Below, piece by piece: positions 33,489 through 41,596 of a DNA stretch of 41,673 bases. The notes under the pieces are model-generated. The model ran no database searches, was not told where the DNA came from, and worked only from the letters and a program-made list of their open reading frames with translations. The stretch spans positions 1 through 41,673 of the forward strand of contig CANPXZ010000004.1 in NCBI GenBank assembly GCA_947587485.1. Direction: 5' to 3'. Within the stretch, counting starts at the first letter, position 1. Every line of letters starts with the position of its first letter. Both the position numbers and the translations under genes were made by a program. This DNA is from an uncultured Oscillospiraceae bacterium. Lineage in GTDB: Bacteria; Bacillota; Clostridia; Oscillospirales; Oscillospiraceae.

Positions 33489-34457
33489 ATGAGAATCGGA
33501 ATACTGGGGACATCGGATATAGCGTGCCGGCGATTTCTGCCGGCGCTGAAAAAGTGTGCAAATCTGACATACGCGGGCGTGGCCAGCCGGACGCCGGAGA
33601 AGGGAAAGCCGTTTCAGGAGCAGTACGGCGGGCAGATCTACGACGGGTATGACGCGCTTTTGGCGGACGAGAGCATCGGGGCGGTATATGTGCCGCTGCC
33701 GCCGGCGCTCCACTGTCAGTGGGCAAAAAAGGCCCTGGAGGCGGGAAAGCATGTGCTGTTGGAAAAGCCCTTTGCCACCAGTCCGGAGCAGACGGAGACT
33801 CTTCTGACGCTGGCGGAGGAGAAGAACCTTGCGGTGCATGAAAACTATATGTTCCTTTACCACCGGCAGCTGGCGCTGATAAAGCGCTATATCGAATCCG
33901 GCGAGCTGGGGCAGCTGCGGCTGCTGCGGATGGCGTTCGGCTTTCCCAAGCGGGAGGGGAACGACTTTCGCTATAACCGGGAGCTGGGCGGCGGCGCGCT
34001 GCTGGACTGCGGCGGGTATCCGGTACGGCTGGCCCAGGAACTGCTGGGCGGCAGCGCCCGGGTGACCCAGGGCCGGCTTGTGGAGCCGGAGGGGTATGAG
34101 GTAGATCTTTACGGCAGCGCGGTGCTGGAAAACAACGAGGGGCTGTGCGCCCAGGTGTCCTTTGGTATGGACAACGCCTACCAGTGTCAGCTGGAGGTGT
34201 GGGGAAGCAAGGCCACGCTGATCGCCCCGCGGATCTTCACGGCGGGGGCTGACCTTGCCCCGCGCCTGATCTTGCGCGGTGCCGGGGGCGAGACCGTGAC
34301 GGATGTCGAGCCGGACGACCAGTTCCTGCACTCTATAGAGCGGTTCATGCAGAGTGTGGAGGACGAAAACGTCCGGAAGCAGATGCGCCAGGCCATCCGC
34401 CGGCAGAGCCAGGCGGTGGACGCGATCCGGCAAGGAGGAGAGAGAAAATGCGAGTGA
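33489..34457 (+). CDS. Gfo/Idh/MocA-family 3-ketoreductase
   Basis: This 322-residue NAD(P) oxidoreductase starts MRIGILGTSDIACRRFLPAL with the cofactor loop. It has EKPFATSPEQ holding the family EKP lysine and LGGGALLDCGGYP in the substrate part. In deoxysugar clusters such enzymes reduce the 3-keto group formed after 2,3-dehydration (for example KijD10-type). It directly follows the dehydratase (one base apart) and overlaps the next gene by 10 bases. This supports a dTDP-2,6-dideoxyhexose route. Confidence 0.85.
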   Translation: MRIGILGTSDIACRRFLPALKKCANLTYAGVASRTPEKGKPFQEQYGGQIYDGYDALLADESIGAVYVPLPPALHCQWAKKALEAGKHVLLEKPFATSPEQTETLLTLAEEKNLAVHENYMFLYHRQLALIKRYIESGELGQLRLLRMAFGFPKREGNDFRYNRELGGGALLDCGGYPVRLAQELLGGSARVTQGRLVEPEGYEVDLYGSAVLENNEGLCAQVSFGMDNAYQCQLEVWGSKATLIAPRIFTAGADLAPRLILRGAGGETVTDVEPDDQFLHSIERFMQSVEDENVRKQMRQAIRRQSQAVDAIRQGGERKCE

Positions 34458-35005
34458 CAGAGCTGGCCCTTCCAGGGGTGAAGATCATAGAGCCCACCTA
34501 TTTTGAGGACTACCGGGGCTATTACTGCGAAACCTATTCCAAGCGGACGCTGGCGGAATACGGGATCGACTGCGAGTTTGTCCAGGACAACCATTTCCTG
34601 TGCCTGGAGCGGGGCACGATCCGGGGCATCCACTTTCAGAATGATCCCCATGCTCAGGCAAAGCTGATCCGGTGCACCCGGGGCAGTCTGCTGGATATTG
34701 CGGTGGATCTGCGGAAGGGCTCGCCCACCTATTTGCAGTGGTGCTCTGTGATTTTGAGCGCAGAGAACCGAAAGCAGCTGTTCATTCCCCGGGGATTCGG
34801 GCATGTGTGTATGTCGCTGGTGGACAACACGGAGGGGCAGTATAAGGTGGACAACTTGTACGCGCCGGCGTATGACAGGGCGATAGCGTGGAACGATTCG
34901 CAGATCGCCATAGCCTGGCCGGACATCAAGGCGGTGGTGTCCCCAAAGGACGTGAAGGCGCCCACGCTGGCGGAGAGCGACGTGAACTTCCGGTACGCGG
35001 GGTGA
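34448..35005 (+). CDS. RmlC-like dTDP-4-keto sugar epimerase (first copy)
   Basis: This 185-residue cupin of the RmlC family has RGIHFQNDPHAQAKLI with the catalytic-type histidine, DIAVDLRKGSPTY and FIPRGFGHVCMSL. Family members epimerise C3 and/or C5 of 4-keto-6-deoxy sugars. A second copy at 36058 shares most of these blocks. Each is followed by an SDR, so the two pairs probably arose by duplication of a cassette. The start overlaps the previous gene by 10 bases and follows AGGAGAGA. Confidence 0.83.
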   Translation: MRVTELALPGVKIIEPTYFEDYRGYYCETYSKRTLAEYGIDCEFVQDNHFLCLERGTIRGIHFQNDPHAQAKLIRCTRGSLLDIAVDLRKGSPTYLQWCSVILSAENRKQLFIPRGFGHVCMSLVDNTEGQYKVDNLYAPAYDRAIAWNDSQIAIAWPDIKAVVSPKDVKAPTLAESDVNFRYAG

Positions 35006-35010
35006 GCGGG

Positions 35011-35991
35011 ATGAAAAAAGCGGTAGTGACCGGCGCCAGCGGTTTTATCGGTAAGGCGCTGGTGAGAGAGCTTCTGAATCAGGGATGGACGGTCTGGGCG
35101 GTGGTGCGCAGCCCGAATAAGCTGGCGGATCTGGCCCAAGAGCGGCTCATGTGCGTCCGCGCGGAGCTGACAGAGTACGCAGCGCTGCCGGAGCGGATCT
35201 GTGAGCGTGGCTTTGACGCGTTTTTCCATCTGGCATGGGACGGGACGTTTGGCGTCAGCTTCCGGGACTACCATCGCCAGCTGCACAACGCTGCCTATGC
35301 GGCGGACGCGCTGACGGCGGCGGTCGAGTTGGACGCGAAGAGGTTCATTTTCACCGGCACCATCGTGGAACTGGAAGCGAAGCACTATATGATAACGGAC
35401 GGCGGTGCGCCGAGAACGTCCTGTATTTATGGTACGGCCAAAGCGGCGGCGGAGATGATCTGCCGTACGGTGGCCTATGAAAAGCGTCTGCCTATGAATA
35501 CGGCCATATTGGCCAGCGTATACGGGGACGGCGACGAGTCCGGCATGATCCAGAACGTGCTGATTCGTGCCCTGCAAAAGGGCGAGAGCCCCAAGCTGGT
35601 GAGCGGGGAAAACCTGTACGACTGGATCTATGTGGAGGATGTGGTGCGAGGTCTGATCTCCATCGCGGAGCAGGGGGCGGTGGACAAGACGTATTATGTC
35701 GGCCACCGGCAGTTGCAGACGTTCGAGTCTCTTGTGACCCGGACAAGGGATGTGGTGGCGCCGGAGGTTCCCCTGGCCTTTGGGACGCTGGAGGATCGGA
35801 CGGTGACGGACTACACGCTGATAGACCGGGAGGCCCTGTATCGGGACACCGGATTTGAATGTCAGGCCGATTTTGACGAGAGTATCAGAAAAACGGCGAA
35901 TTGGCTCAAAGCCAGAGATAAGGAGGAACACGAGAATATGAATGACAGAAGTACTGTGGTGAATAACCCCACGGGGGGGGGTAAGTTGTAA
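35011..35991 (+). CDS. SDR 4-ketoreductase-like (first copy), reads into a poly-G leader
   Basis: This extended SDR has VVTGASGFIGKALVREL, FHLAWDGTFG, YGTAKAAAEM as YxxxK, and DWIYVEDVVRG. It likely reduces the 4-keto group of the dideoxy sugar. Homology to the paralogue at 36621 ends around WLKARDKEE. The last 17 or so residues come from a second translation unit that begins at ATG 35938 in the same frame and includes a G9 tract. The real end of the enzyme is therefore uncertain. It follows the epimerase by five bases. Confidence 0.8.
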   Translation: MKKAVVTGASGFIGKALVRELLNQGWTVWAVVRSPNKLADLAQERLMCVRAELTEYAALPERICERGFDAFFHLAWDGTFGVSFRDYHRQLHNAAYAADALTAAVELDAKRFIFTGTIVELEAKHYMITDGGAPRTSCIYGTAKAAAEMICRTVAYEKRLPMNTAILASVYGDGDESGMIQNVLIRALQKGESPKLVSGENLYDWIYVEDVVRGLISIAEQGAVDKTYYVGHRQLQTFESLVTRTRDVVAPEVPLAFGTLEDRTVTDYTLIDREALYRDTGFECQADFDESIRKTANWLKARDKEEHENMNDRSTVVNNPTGGGKL

Positions 35992-36058
35992 ACTTACGTT
36001 CCTGCCCGGCGTCCCGGCATATGACCATGCCGGCCTCCATATGGGAGGTGCGGCTTGA
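35938..36058 (+). promoter_or_regulatory. Poly-G leader frame with three hairpins, frame-dependent coupling to the next gene
   Basis: ATG 35938 has AAGGAGG eleven bases before it and starts MNDRSTVVNNPTGG. With G9 at 35973-35981 it stops at 35989-35991, and with G10 it stops at the TAA directly after the tract. With G8 it runs to a TGA at 36056-36058 that overlaps the ATG at 36058 (TGATG). Three perfect hairpins follow the tract: 35981-35987 with 35991-35997, 36014-36020 with 36027-36033, and 36034-36038 (CCTCC) with 36044-36048 (GGAGG). The last hides the ribosome site of the epimerase. Ribosomes in the G8 frame would open it. This is an inferred switch. Confidence 0.6.
35973..35981 (+). repeat. 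Poly-G tract (G9) upstream of the second RmlC-like gene
   Basis: Nine G at codons 12-15 of the leader frame from ATG 35938. The tract is followed by TAAGTT and a GTAAGTT/AACTTAC hairpin. It has the same kind of placement as the tracts at 11745 and 20158. Confidence 0.8.
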
Positions 36059-36624
36059 TGAAGATCACAGAGATGGCCCTTCCGGGCGCGAAGGTCATCG
36101 AACCGACGTATTTTGACGACAATCGGGGCTATAGCACAGAGGCTTATAACGATCGCACCCTGAGAGAGTATGGCATCGACACGAAATTCGTAGTGGACTA
36201 CGAGTGCTACAATCAGGAAGCGGGTACCATTCGTGGTATCCACTTCCAGAATAACCCCCATCCTCAGGTGAAGCTGGTTCGGGTGCTCCACGGCGCGGTT
36301 ATGGACTATATCGTGGATTTGCGGAGGGATTCTCCCACCTTCAAAAAATGGGTCTGCCAGGAGGTATCCGCGAAGAACCGTAAACAGCTCTATCTTCCCA
36401 ACTGCTTTGGTCATACCTATGTGACGTTGGAACCGGGAACCGTGGTGCTGTATAAATTTGACGATTATTACGACCGCCAGTTCGTACGGGCGATCCGCTG
36501 GAACGATCCGCAGATCGGCATCGACTGGCCCATCAGCAATCCGATCCTGTCCGCTGCGGACAGTCAGGCGCCCTTTCTCCGGGACAGCGACGTGAATTTC
36601 ACGGTGGAAGGGAACCCGGTATGA
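36058..36624 (+). CDS. RmlC-like dTDP-4-keto sugar epimerase (second copy)
   Basis: This 188-residue cupin is parallel to the protein at 34448: ALPGAKVIEPTYFDD, RGIHFQNNPHPQVKL, DYIVDLRRDSPTF and LPNCFGHTYVTLEPG. Both copies keep the histidine and aspartate positions expected for activity, so this pair may generate a second stereoisomer. The ATG at 36058 is preceded by GGAGG, which can pair with CCTCC just before it. Its stop overlaps the next start. Confidence 0.83.
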   Translation: MKITEMALPGAKVIEPTYFDDNRGYSTEAYNDRTLREYGIDTKFVVDYECYNQEAGTIRGIHFQNNPHPQVKLVRVLHGAVMDYIVDLRRDSPTFKKWVCQEVSAKNRKQLYLPNCFGHTYVTLEPGTVVLYKFDDYYDRQFVRAIRWNDPQIGIDWPISNPILSAADSQAPFLRDSDVNFTVEGNPV

Positions 36625-37532
36625 AGAGAGTGATCGTGACCGGGGCCAGTGGATTTATCGGACAGCATCTGGTGCGGGCGCTTCTGGACGAGGGCGTTGA
36701 GGTATGGGCGGTTCTGCGCAATGAAAAAGCGCTGGAGGATCTGAAGCGGGATACGCTGCATATCGTGACGGCGGAGTTTGACGAGTACGCGTCTTTGAGT
36801 GAGAAGATCCCGGAGCGCGGATTTGACGCCTGTTTCCATTTGGCCTGGAGCGGAACCTGGGGCAAGCCCTTCGCGGACTATACGCTCCAACTGCAAAACG
36901 CGAAATATGCTGCGGATACCGTAGTGCAGGCCGCAGCACTGGGCTGCGGGCGGTTCGTTATGGTGAGTACGATCGTGCAGTTAGAGGCACAGAGATATAT
37001 GCTCTCTGACGAGGGCACGCCGAGGATCTCCTGCATCTATGGCACGGCCAAGAGCGCGGCGACTATGCTTTGTCGGATCGAGTCGGAGCATCTGGGGATC
37101 GAATGGAACACGGCAGTTCTGTCCAGCGTCTACGGGGTCGGCGACCGCTCGAAGATGATCGAGAACGTTCTGATCGAGAGTTTCATGGCCGGGCAGCGGC
37201 CCAGACTTGTAGAGGGGAACAATCATTATGACTGCACATATGTGGACGATATCGCAAGGGGCCTGATCACGATCGTGGAGAAGGGCCGCGGAGGTCGCAC
37301 CTATTATGTGGGACATCGCCAGCTACAGACGTTCCGGGAGATCGTGGGTCAGATCCGGGATGTGCTGGCGCCGGATATGGAGCTCGTTTTTGGGGAGTAT
37401 CCGGACACGACGCCCATCGATTACTCTCTTTTGGATGTGGGCGCGCTTTATAAGGACACGGGCTTTGAACCGTCGGTTTCTCTGCGGGATGGCATACAGG
37501 CAACGGCGAGGTGGATGCTTCAGCAGAAGTGA
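36621..37532 (+). CDS. SDR 4-ketoreductase-like (second copy)
   Basis: This 303-residue extended SDR is paralogous to the one at 35011 across its whole length: VTGASGFIGQHLVRAL, FHLAWSGTWG, YGTAKSAATM and YVDDIARGLI. It keeps a complete YxxxK. Together with the epimerase at 36058 it forms a second epimerase-reductase pair. It is coupled to that gene by an ATGA overlap. A 59-base gap follows before glf. Confidence 0.82.
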   Translation: MKRVIVTGASGFIGQHLVRALLDEGVEVWAVLRNEKALEDLKRDTLHIVTAEFDEYASLSEKIPERGFDACFHLAWSGTWGKPFADYTLQLQNAKYAADTVVQAAALGCGRFVMVSTIVQLEAQRYMLSDEGTPRISCIYGTAKSAATMLCRIESEHLGIEWNTAVLSSVYGVGDRSKMIENVLIESFMAGQRPRLVEGNNHYDCTYVDDIARGLITIVEKGRGGRTYYVGHRQLQTFREIVGQIRDVLAPDMELVFGEYPDTTPIDYSLLDVGALYKDTGFEPSVSLRDGIQATARWMLQQK

Positions 37533-37591
37533 CGGAGTAACATAGAAAATGGTTGTCAGAGCGATTCTTTAAGTTAGGTAAGGGTAGATAA

Positions 37592-38776
37592 ATGGAAAAG
37601 ATCATCGTAGTAGGCAGCGGGTTTTCGGGGGCGATATTGGCCCGGAAAATCGCGGAGGAGCTGGAGCGCAAGGTTCTGATCGTGGAGAAGCGTCCGCACA
37701 TCGGCGGCAATATGTACGACGAGGTGGACGAGCACGGGATCCTGGTTCAGAAGTACGGGCCCCATTTTCTCAACACAAACAATTACCGGGTGATCGCCTT
37801 TCTCAAGCAGTACGCGGCGCTCTTCCCCCACGAGACAAAGCTGCTCAGCTATATCGACGGACAGTACGTGCGGCTGCCGTTCAATTTCAAGACGGTGCAG
37901 CAGCTGGTGGGGCCGGAGCGGTCGGAGGGACTGCTGAAGAAGCTGCGGACGGCGTTCGCGGGCCGGGATCGGGTGCCGATCCTGGAGCTGGTGGATCACG
38001 CCGATCCGGACGTGAGCGCATACGGAAACCTCCTGTTTGAGAAGGCGTACCGGACGTATACGTCCAAGCAGTGGGGCATCCAGCCGGAGGAGATCGACAA
38101 GTATGTTCTCGACCGGGTACCCATGGCCATGAACTACGATGAACGGTATCTGAACAAGGACTTTCAGTACCTGCCCATAGAGGGCTTCACAAAGCTGTTC
38201 GAGCGCATGCTGGATCACCCGAACATACGGGTGGAGCTGAACACGGACGCGCTGGAGAAGCTGACGATGGGCGAGGGGACGGTGTCCTACGGGGGAGAGC
38301 CGGTGCAGTGCCTGATCTGGACCGGCCCCATTGACGAGCTGTTCCATTACCGTTACGGCGCGCTGCCCTACCGGTCACTGGATATCCGTTACAGCTACGA
38401 GGACAAGCCCAGCATCCTGCCCAGCGAGATCATATCCTACCCCCAGGCGCCGGGGTATACGCGCAGCACGGAGTACAGGAAGATCATGTATGACGATGGC
38501 GGCGCCCGGGGCTCGGTGGTGGCCACGGAGTATCCGCTGGCCTATGACCCAAAGGCGGCGGTGGGGAACGTGCCCTACTACCCGGTGGTGACGAAGGCCA
38601 GCAGCGCCGTATACGAGCAGTACCTGGAGCAGGCGGCAGAGTACAGGAATCTCTTCCTGTGCGGGCGTCTGGCGGAATTCAAGTACTACAACATGGACAT
38701 CTGCATCGAGCACGCCCTGGCGTACTTTGAGAACGTGAGGGACTATCTGAAGAGAGATAAAGAGGAGAGCAAATGA
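37592..38776 (+). CDS. glf: UDP-galactopyranose mutase
   Basis: This 394-residue flavoenzyme should convert UDP-galactopyranose to UDP-galactofuranose. [15 protein letters not shown] is the FAD loop, [13 protein letters not shown] and [11 protein letters not shown] are strong Glf signatures, [12 protein letters not shown] follows, and AFNKGYT-type residues appear as [14 protein letters not shown]. The C-terminal [13 protein letters not shown] is typical. The ATG at 37592 is preceded by AAGGGTAGA. It implies a galactofuranose in the glycan. Its end overlaps rmlA as ATGA. Confidence 0.9.
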   Translation: MEKIIVVGSGFSGAILARKIAEELERKVLIVEKRPHIGGNMYDEVDEHGILVQKYGPHFLNTNNYRVIAFLKQYAALFPHETKLLSYIDGQYVRLPFNFKTVQQLVGPERSEGLLKKLRTAFAGRDRVPILELVDHADPDVSAYGNLLFEKAYRTYTSKQWGIQPEEIDKYVLDRVPMAMNYDERYLNKDFQYLPIEGFTKLFERMLDHPNIRVELNTDALEKLTMGEGTVSYGGEPVQCLIWTGPIDELFHYRYGALPYRSLDIRYSYEDKPSILPSEIISYPQAPGYTRSTEYRKIMYDDGGARGSVVATEYPLAYDPKAAVGNVPYYPVVTKASSAVYEQYLEQAAEYRNLFLCGRLAEFKYYNMDICIEHALAYFENVRDYLKRDKEESK

Positions 38777-39648
38777 AAGGTATAATTCTGGCCGGCGGCT
38801 TCGGAACTCGATTGCACCCCATCACAAAGGGTGTGAGCAAGCAGGCGCTGCCCGTATACGACAAGCCCATGATCTACTATCCCCTGTCCACGCTGATGCT
38901 GGCGGGGATCCGGGAGGTGCTCATCATCTCCACGCCCCGAGACGTGCCGGTGTTTGAGGAGATCCTGGGGGACGGGTTCCAATTAGGGATGAGGTTCTCC
39001 TATGCCGTACAGGATCGGCCAAACGGCCTGGCTGAGGCGTTTCTCATCGGTGAGGAATTTATCGGGGGAGACAGGGTTGCCCTGGTGCTGGGGGATAATA
39101 TCTTCTATGGCAGCGGTTTCTCTTCGTTTCTGGCGGAGGCGGTATCCATAAAGGATGGAGCGGTGATTTTCGGCTACCCGGTTCATGATCCCAGAGACTT
39201 TGGCGTGGTGGAGTTTGATGAGACCGGGAAAGTGATGTCTCTTGAGGAAAAACCTGCCCATCCCAGATCCAAGTACGCTGTGCCGGGCCTCTATTTCTAT
39301 GACAACCAGATAGTGGAGATCGCCAAACATATCCGGCCGTCCGATCGGGGCGAGCTAGAGATCACTGCGGTGAACAACGAATATCTGCGTCGAGGCCAGC
39401 TGCGGGCGGTGAAGTTTTTCCGGGGCATGGCCTGGCTGGACACGGGAACCTACGAGGGGCTGCAGGAGGCGTCCCAGTTTGTGAACATCATCCAAAAGCG
39501 CCAGGGCCTGTATGTGTCCTGCATCGAGGAGATCGCCTACCGGCGAGGGTTCATCGACCGGGCACAGCTGCTGCGCCTGGCCCAGCCGCTGATGAAGACG
39601 GAGTATGGACAGTATTTGCAGGCGATTGCCATGGGGGAAGAGAAATGA
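38773..39648 (+). CDS. rmlA: Glucose-1-phosphate thymidylyltransferase
   Basis: This 291-residue protein has [20 protein letters not shown] and [18 protein letters not shown], the signatures of RmlA, and [11 protein letters not shown] and [13 protein letters not shown] later. It makes dTDP-glucose, the entry compound for the deoxysugar genes upstream. It overlaps glf by four bases, and its last bases overlap the start of the ruined rmlB. Length is as expected for the family (about 290). Confidence 0.92.
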   Translation: MKGIILAGGFGTRLHPITKGVSKQALPVYDKPMIYYPLSTLMLAGIREVLIISTPRDVPVFEEILGDGFQLGMRFSYAVQDRPNGLAEAFLIGEEFIGGDRVALVLGDNIFYGSGFSSFLAEAVSIKDGAVIFGYPVHDPRDFGVVEFDETGKVMSLEEKPAHPRSKYAVPGLYFYDNQIVEIAKHIRPSDRGELEITAVNNEYLRRGQLRAVKFFRGMAWLDTGTYEGLQEASQFVNIIQKRQGLYVSCIEEIAYRRGFIDRAQLLRLAQPLMKTEYGQYLQAIAMGEEK

Positions 39649-40229
39649 AGAAGATCCTTGTGACAGGGGAGCGGACTTTATCGGCTCCAACCTTGTTCAC
39701 TATGGCTGGAGACCAAGTTGGATGTGGAGTTGCTGGTGAATATCATCCGCTGCTCTAACAACTACGGGTACTATCAGTCTCCAGAAAAGCTGGTTCCCCT
39801 GATGATCCACAGTGCCCTGGAGGACAAGCCCCTGCTGGTCTACAAAGGCGGGATGCAGATCCGGGACTGACTGCATAAGTACAACCACTGTGTGGCCATC
39901 TGAACCGCGCAGGAAAAGGAAGCGCCGAGGGAAATCTACAACGTGGGTGGCAACCACGAGAAGGCAAATCTGCAGATTGCCGGCTGATCCTGCAGGAGTT
40001 GAGTAAGTTGAAGAGCCTGATCACCCATATCGCGAACCGGCCGGGCCATGACTACCGGTACGCCATCGACAATGCCAAAATCTCCACCCAGCTGGGATGG
40101 AAGCCAGCCTATACGTTTAAGGCGGGCATCATCCAGACCGTCTGCTAATATGTGGGCAGCTGGGAGTGGACAGAGCGGATCACCTCCGGGGCCTATCGCG
40201 GATACTATGAAAAGATGTATGCCCAGAAT
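39645..40229 (+). pseudogene. rmlB: Ruined dTDP-glucose 4,6-dehydratase (rmlB)
   Basis: A start MKKILVTG overlapping the rmlA stop is followed, after a one-base shift, by [12 protein letters not shown], the N-terminus of RmlB. The middle of the gene is missing. From about 39720 the C-terminal third is recognisable: [43 protein letters not shown] and YYEKMYA. Stops at about 39870, 39903 and 40147 and further shifts show decay. The dTDP-4-keto-6-deoxyglucose needed by the upstream genes must therefore come from another rmlB elsewhere in the genome. Confidence 0.85.
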
Positions 40230-40250
40230 GCCGGATACAGCGCTGGAGAG

Positions 40251-40289
40251 GGCGTCCGGCCGCCGGGAAACGGCGGCCGGACGCCTTTT
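40251..40289 (+). terminator. Rho-independent terminator of the cluster
   Basis: A perfect 14-base stem (40251-40264 with 40272-40285), loop GGGAAAC, followed by TTTT. It stands just after the rmlB remnant and is the only strong terminator seen in the window, so the cluster transcript probably ends here. Confidence 0.85.
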
Positions 40290-40581
40290 CGCTAGCCAGC
40301 GGGGACATACTGGGCAGAATAGCTAAAACTTACCAGGAGTTTGCCTGAAAAACGTTTTTCTCTGAGGGACAGAATCGACTGACTTCCCATTTTGCCTTTT
40401 TGCCTTTTGGTATAATGATATCACAAAGGATGCCTCCTTTAACATTAGTTTTCATTCATAAAGTTCTATTCTGTATCTTGTGCACTCCGCAACAGATCAG
40501 TCCATGCCCTGAGCAGATTGAATGGTGGCAATCATCAGAAGATTGCCATTGATCTCGGCAAAGTTCAGCATATAGCCAGCG
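40290..40581 (+). other. Intergenic stretch with weak promoter and relics
   Basis: The stretch holds no intact gene. TATAAT at 40411-40416 with TGG directly before it is an extended -10 box, but no good -35 lies at proper distance. From about 40500 the minus strand has a short protein-like frame (MLNFAEINGNLLMIATIQSA...) that ends at 40497. This looks like the end of a deleted gene. Confidence 0.4.
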
Positions 40582-41454
40582 TTGAAAGTTCTGCTCTCTG
40601 AGATAGAAGAACATCCTGTCCGCCTGTTCACTTGCTTTGGATACCGATATGCCGCCGCAAAGGAGTACGGCGTCAGCAAATTTGTCTATGTACCACTCTG
40701 GCAATCTCTCGGAGCGCTGAAAAATAAACTCTATCGTCTCAAGGTGAAAGAGCCCACATATACGGATGAGTTCGTAATGTCCTGGAACGCTTTTCTTGCC
40801 AGTGCTTCCGCAGTTGGCGAGATCGTACCGGCAAAATATGAAAAGGATAAATGCACCGTGATTGGGCACACCGGCGGCACGACAGGCACTCCTAAAGGCG
40901 TCATGTTAAGTGATTACGCTTTCAACTCTATCCCTACGCAGGAGAAGTGGGGCTTTCATTATCTGCCCCATGAGAAACATATGGATATGGTCGTCCCGTT
41001 TGCGGTCTATGGCTTGTCCAACAATCTGCATATTGCCCTGTCGATTGGGATGAACGTGATTTTGATCCCCAAAGTTGCCCCCGAGAAAACGGATGAACTC
41101 TTACAAAAATATAAGCCAAATCACATCACCAGCATCCCGAACTACTGGACGGCCATCCCTCGGAGCAAGCGGCTGAAAGATGAGCTGGCCGGTCTGGCGG
41201 ATGCGCTGGCGGCGGGCCGAGACATCCGGTTCAGCGAGAGCCTTGCCAAGCACGCCGACTGGGCGGAGGAACTGAATACACGGTATATCTTCATGGCGGA
41301 GAATGCGCTGGATATCCTGAAGGACGGGTGGGCCAGGGGTTCTTCCAGGTTCTGGAGTATGCCGGGGTATATAAGCGCACCCTCGAGGAAAAGGCAGCAT
41401 TTTTGCAGTTCACGGATAGCGTGCGATAAGTCCGGGCCGGACGGTGGTTTTTAA
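40582..41454 (+). pseudogene. Chimeric relic: AMP-dependent acyl-CoA ligase fragment joined to an unknown fragment
   Basis: Residues 1-190 of this frame are the middle of an AMP-binding ligase: HTGGTTGTPKGVML (residues 96-109) is the A3 ATP motif, and VAPEKTDELLQKYKPNHI and PNYWTAIP follow. The N-terminal third and the whole C-terminal part of a normal ligase are missing. From about residue 200 (LADALAAGRDIRFSES, MAENALDILKDGWA) the sequence no longer resembles the family. A one-base shift near 41340 would continue it as FFQVLEYAGVYKRTLEEKAA, ending at 41428. Two broken genes therefore seem joined here, beside the IS end. Confidence 0.65.
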
Positions 41455-41526
41455 CTGTCCAGAAACTCGCCGGCGCCCATCCGCCTGACTGCCGGTATGC
41501 GCGTGGCGATACCAAGAGCGCAAGCA

Positions 41527-41572
41527 ATACTGCGACGGGGTCTGTTGCAAAAAACAGGCCCTGCCGCAGTAT
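41527..41572. other. 20-base imperfect hairpin before the right IS end
   Basis: 41527-41546 pairs with 41553-41572 over 20 positions with one mismatch and two G-U pairs, loop GCAAAA. It is not followed by a T run on the + strand. On the minus strand the T run is in the loop. It is therefore not a standard terminator. It could be a decayed terminator of the relic upstream or belong to the mobile element border. Confidence 0.45.
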
Positions 41573-41596
41573 ATATAAACAGGGGTACAGGCTTTA

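Noticed and set aside
40497-40679. Minus-strand frame of 60 codons ending MIATIQSAQGMD
   Set aside because: Its front overlaps the ligase relic on the other strand and has no ribosome site. It was kept only as a possible relic in the intergenic entry.
41527-41572. Hairpin as a rho-independent terminator
   Set aside because: No T run follows the stem on either strand. It was listed as an unassigned hairpin instead.
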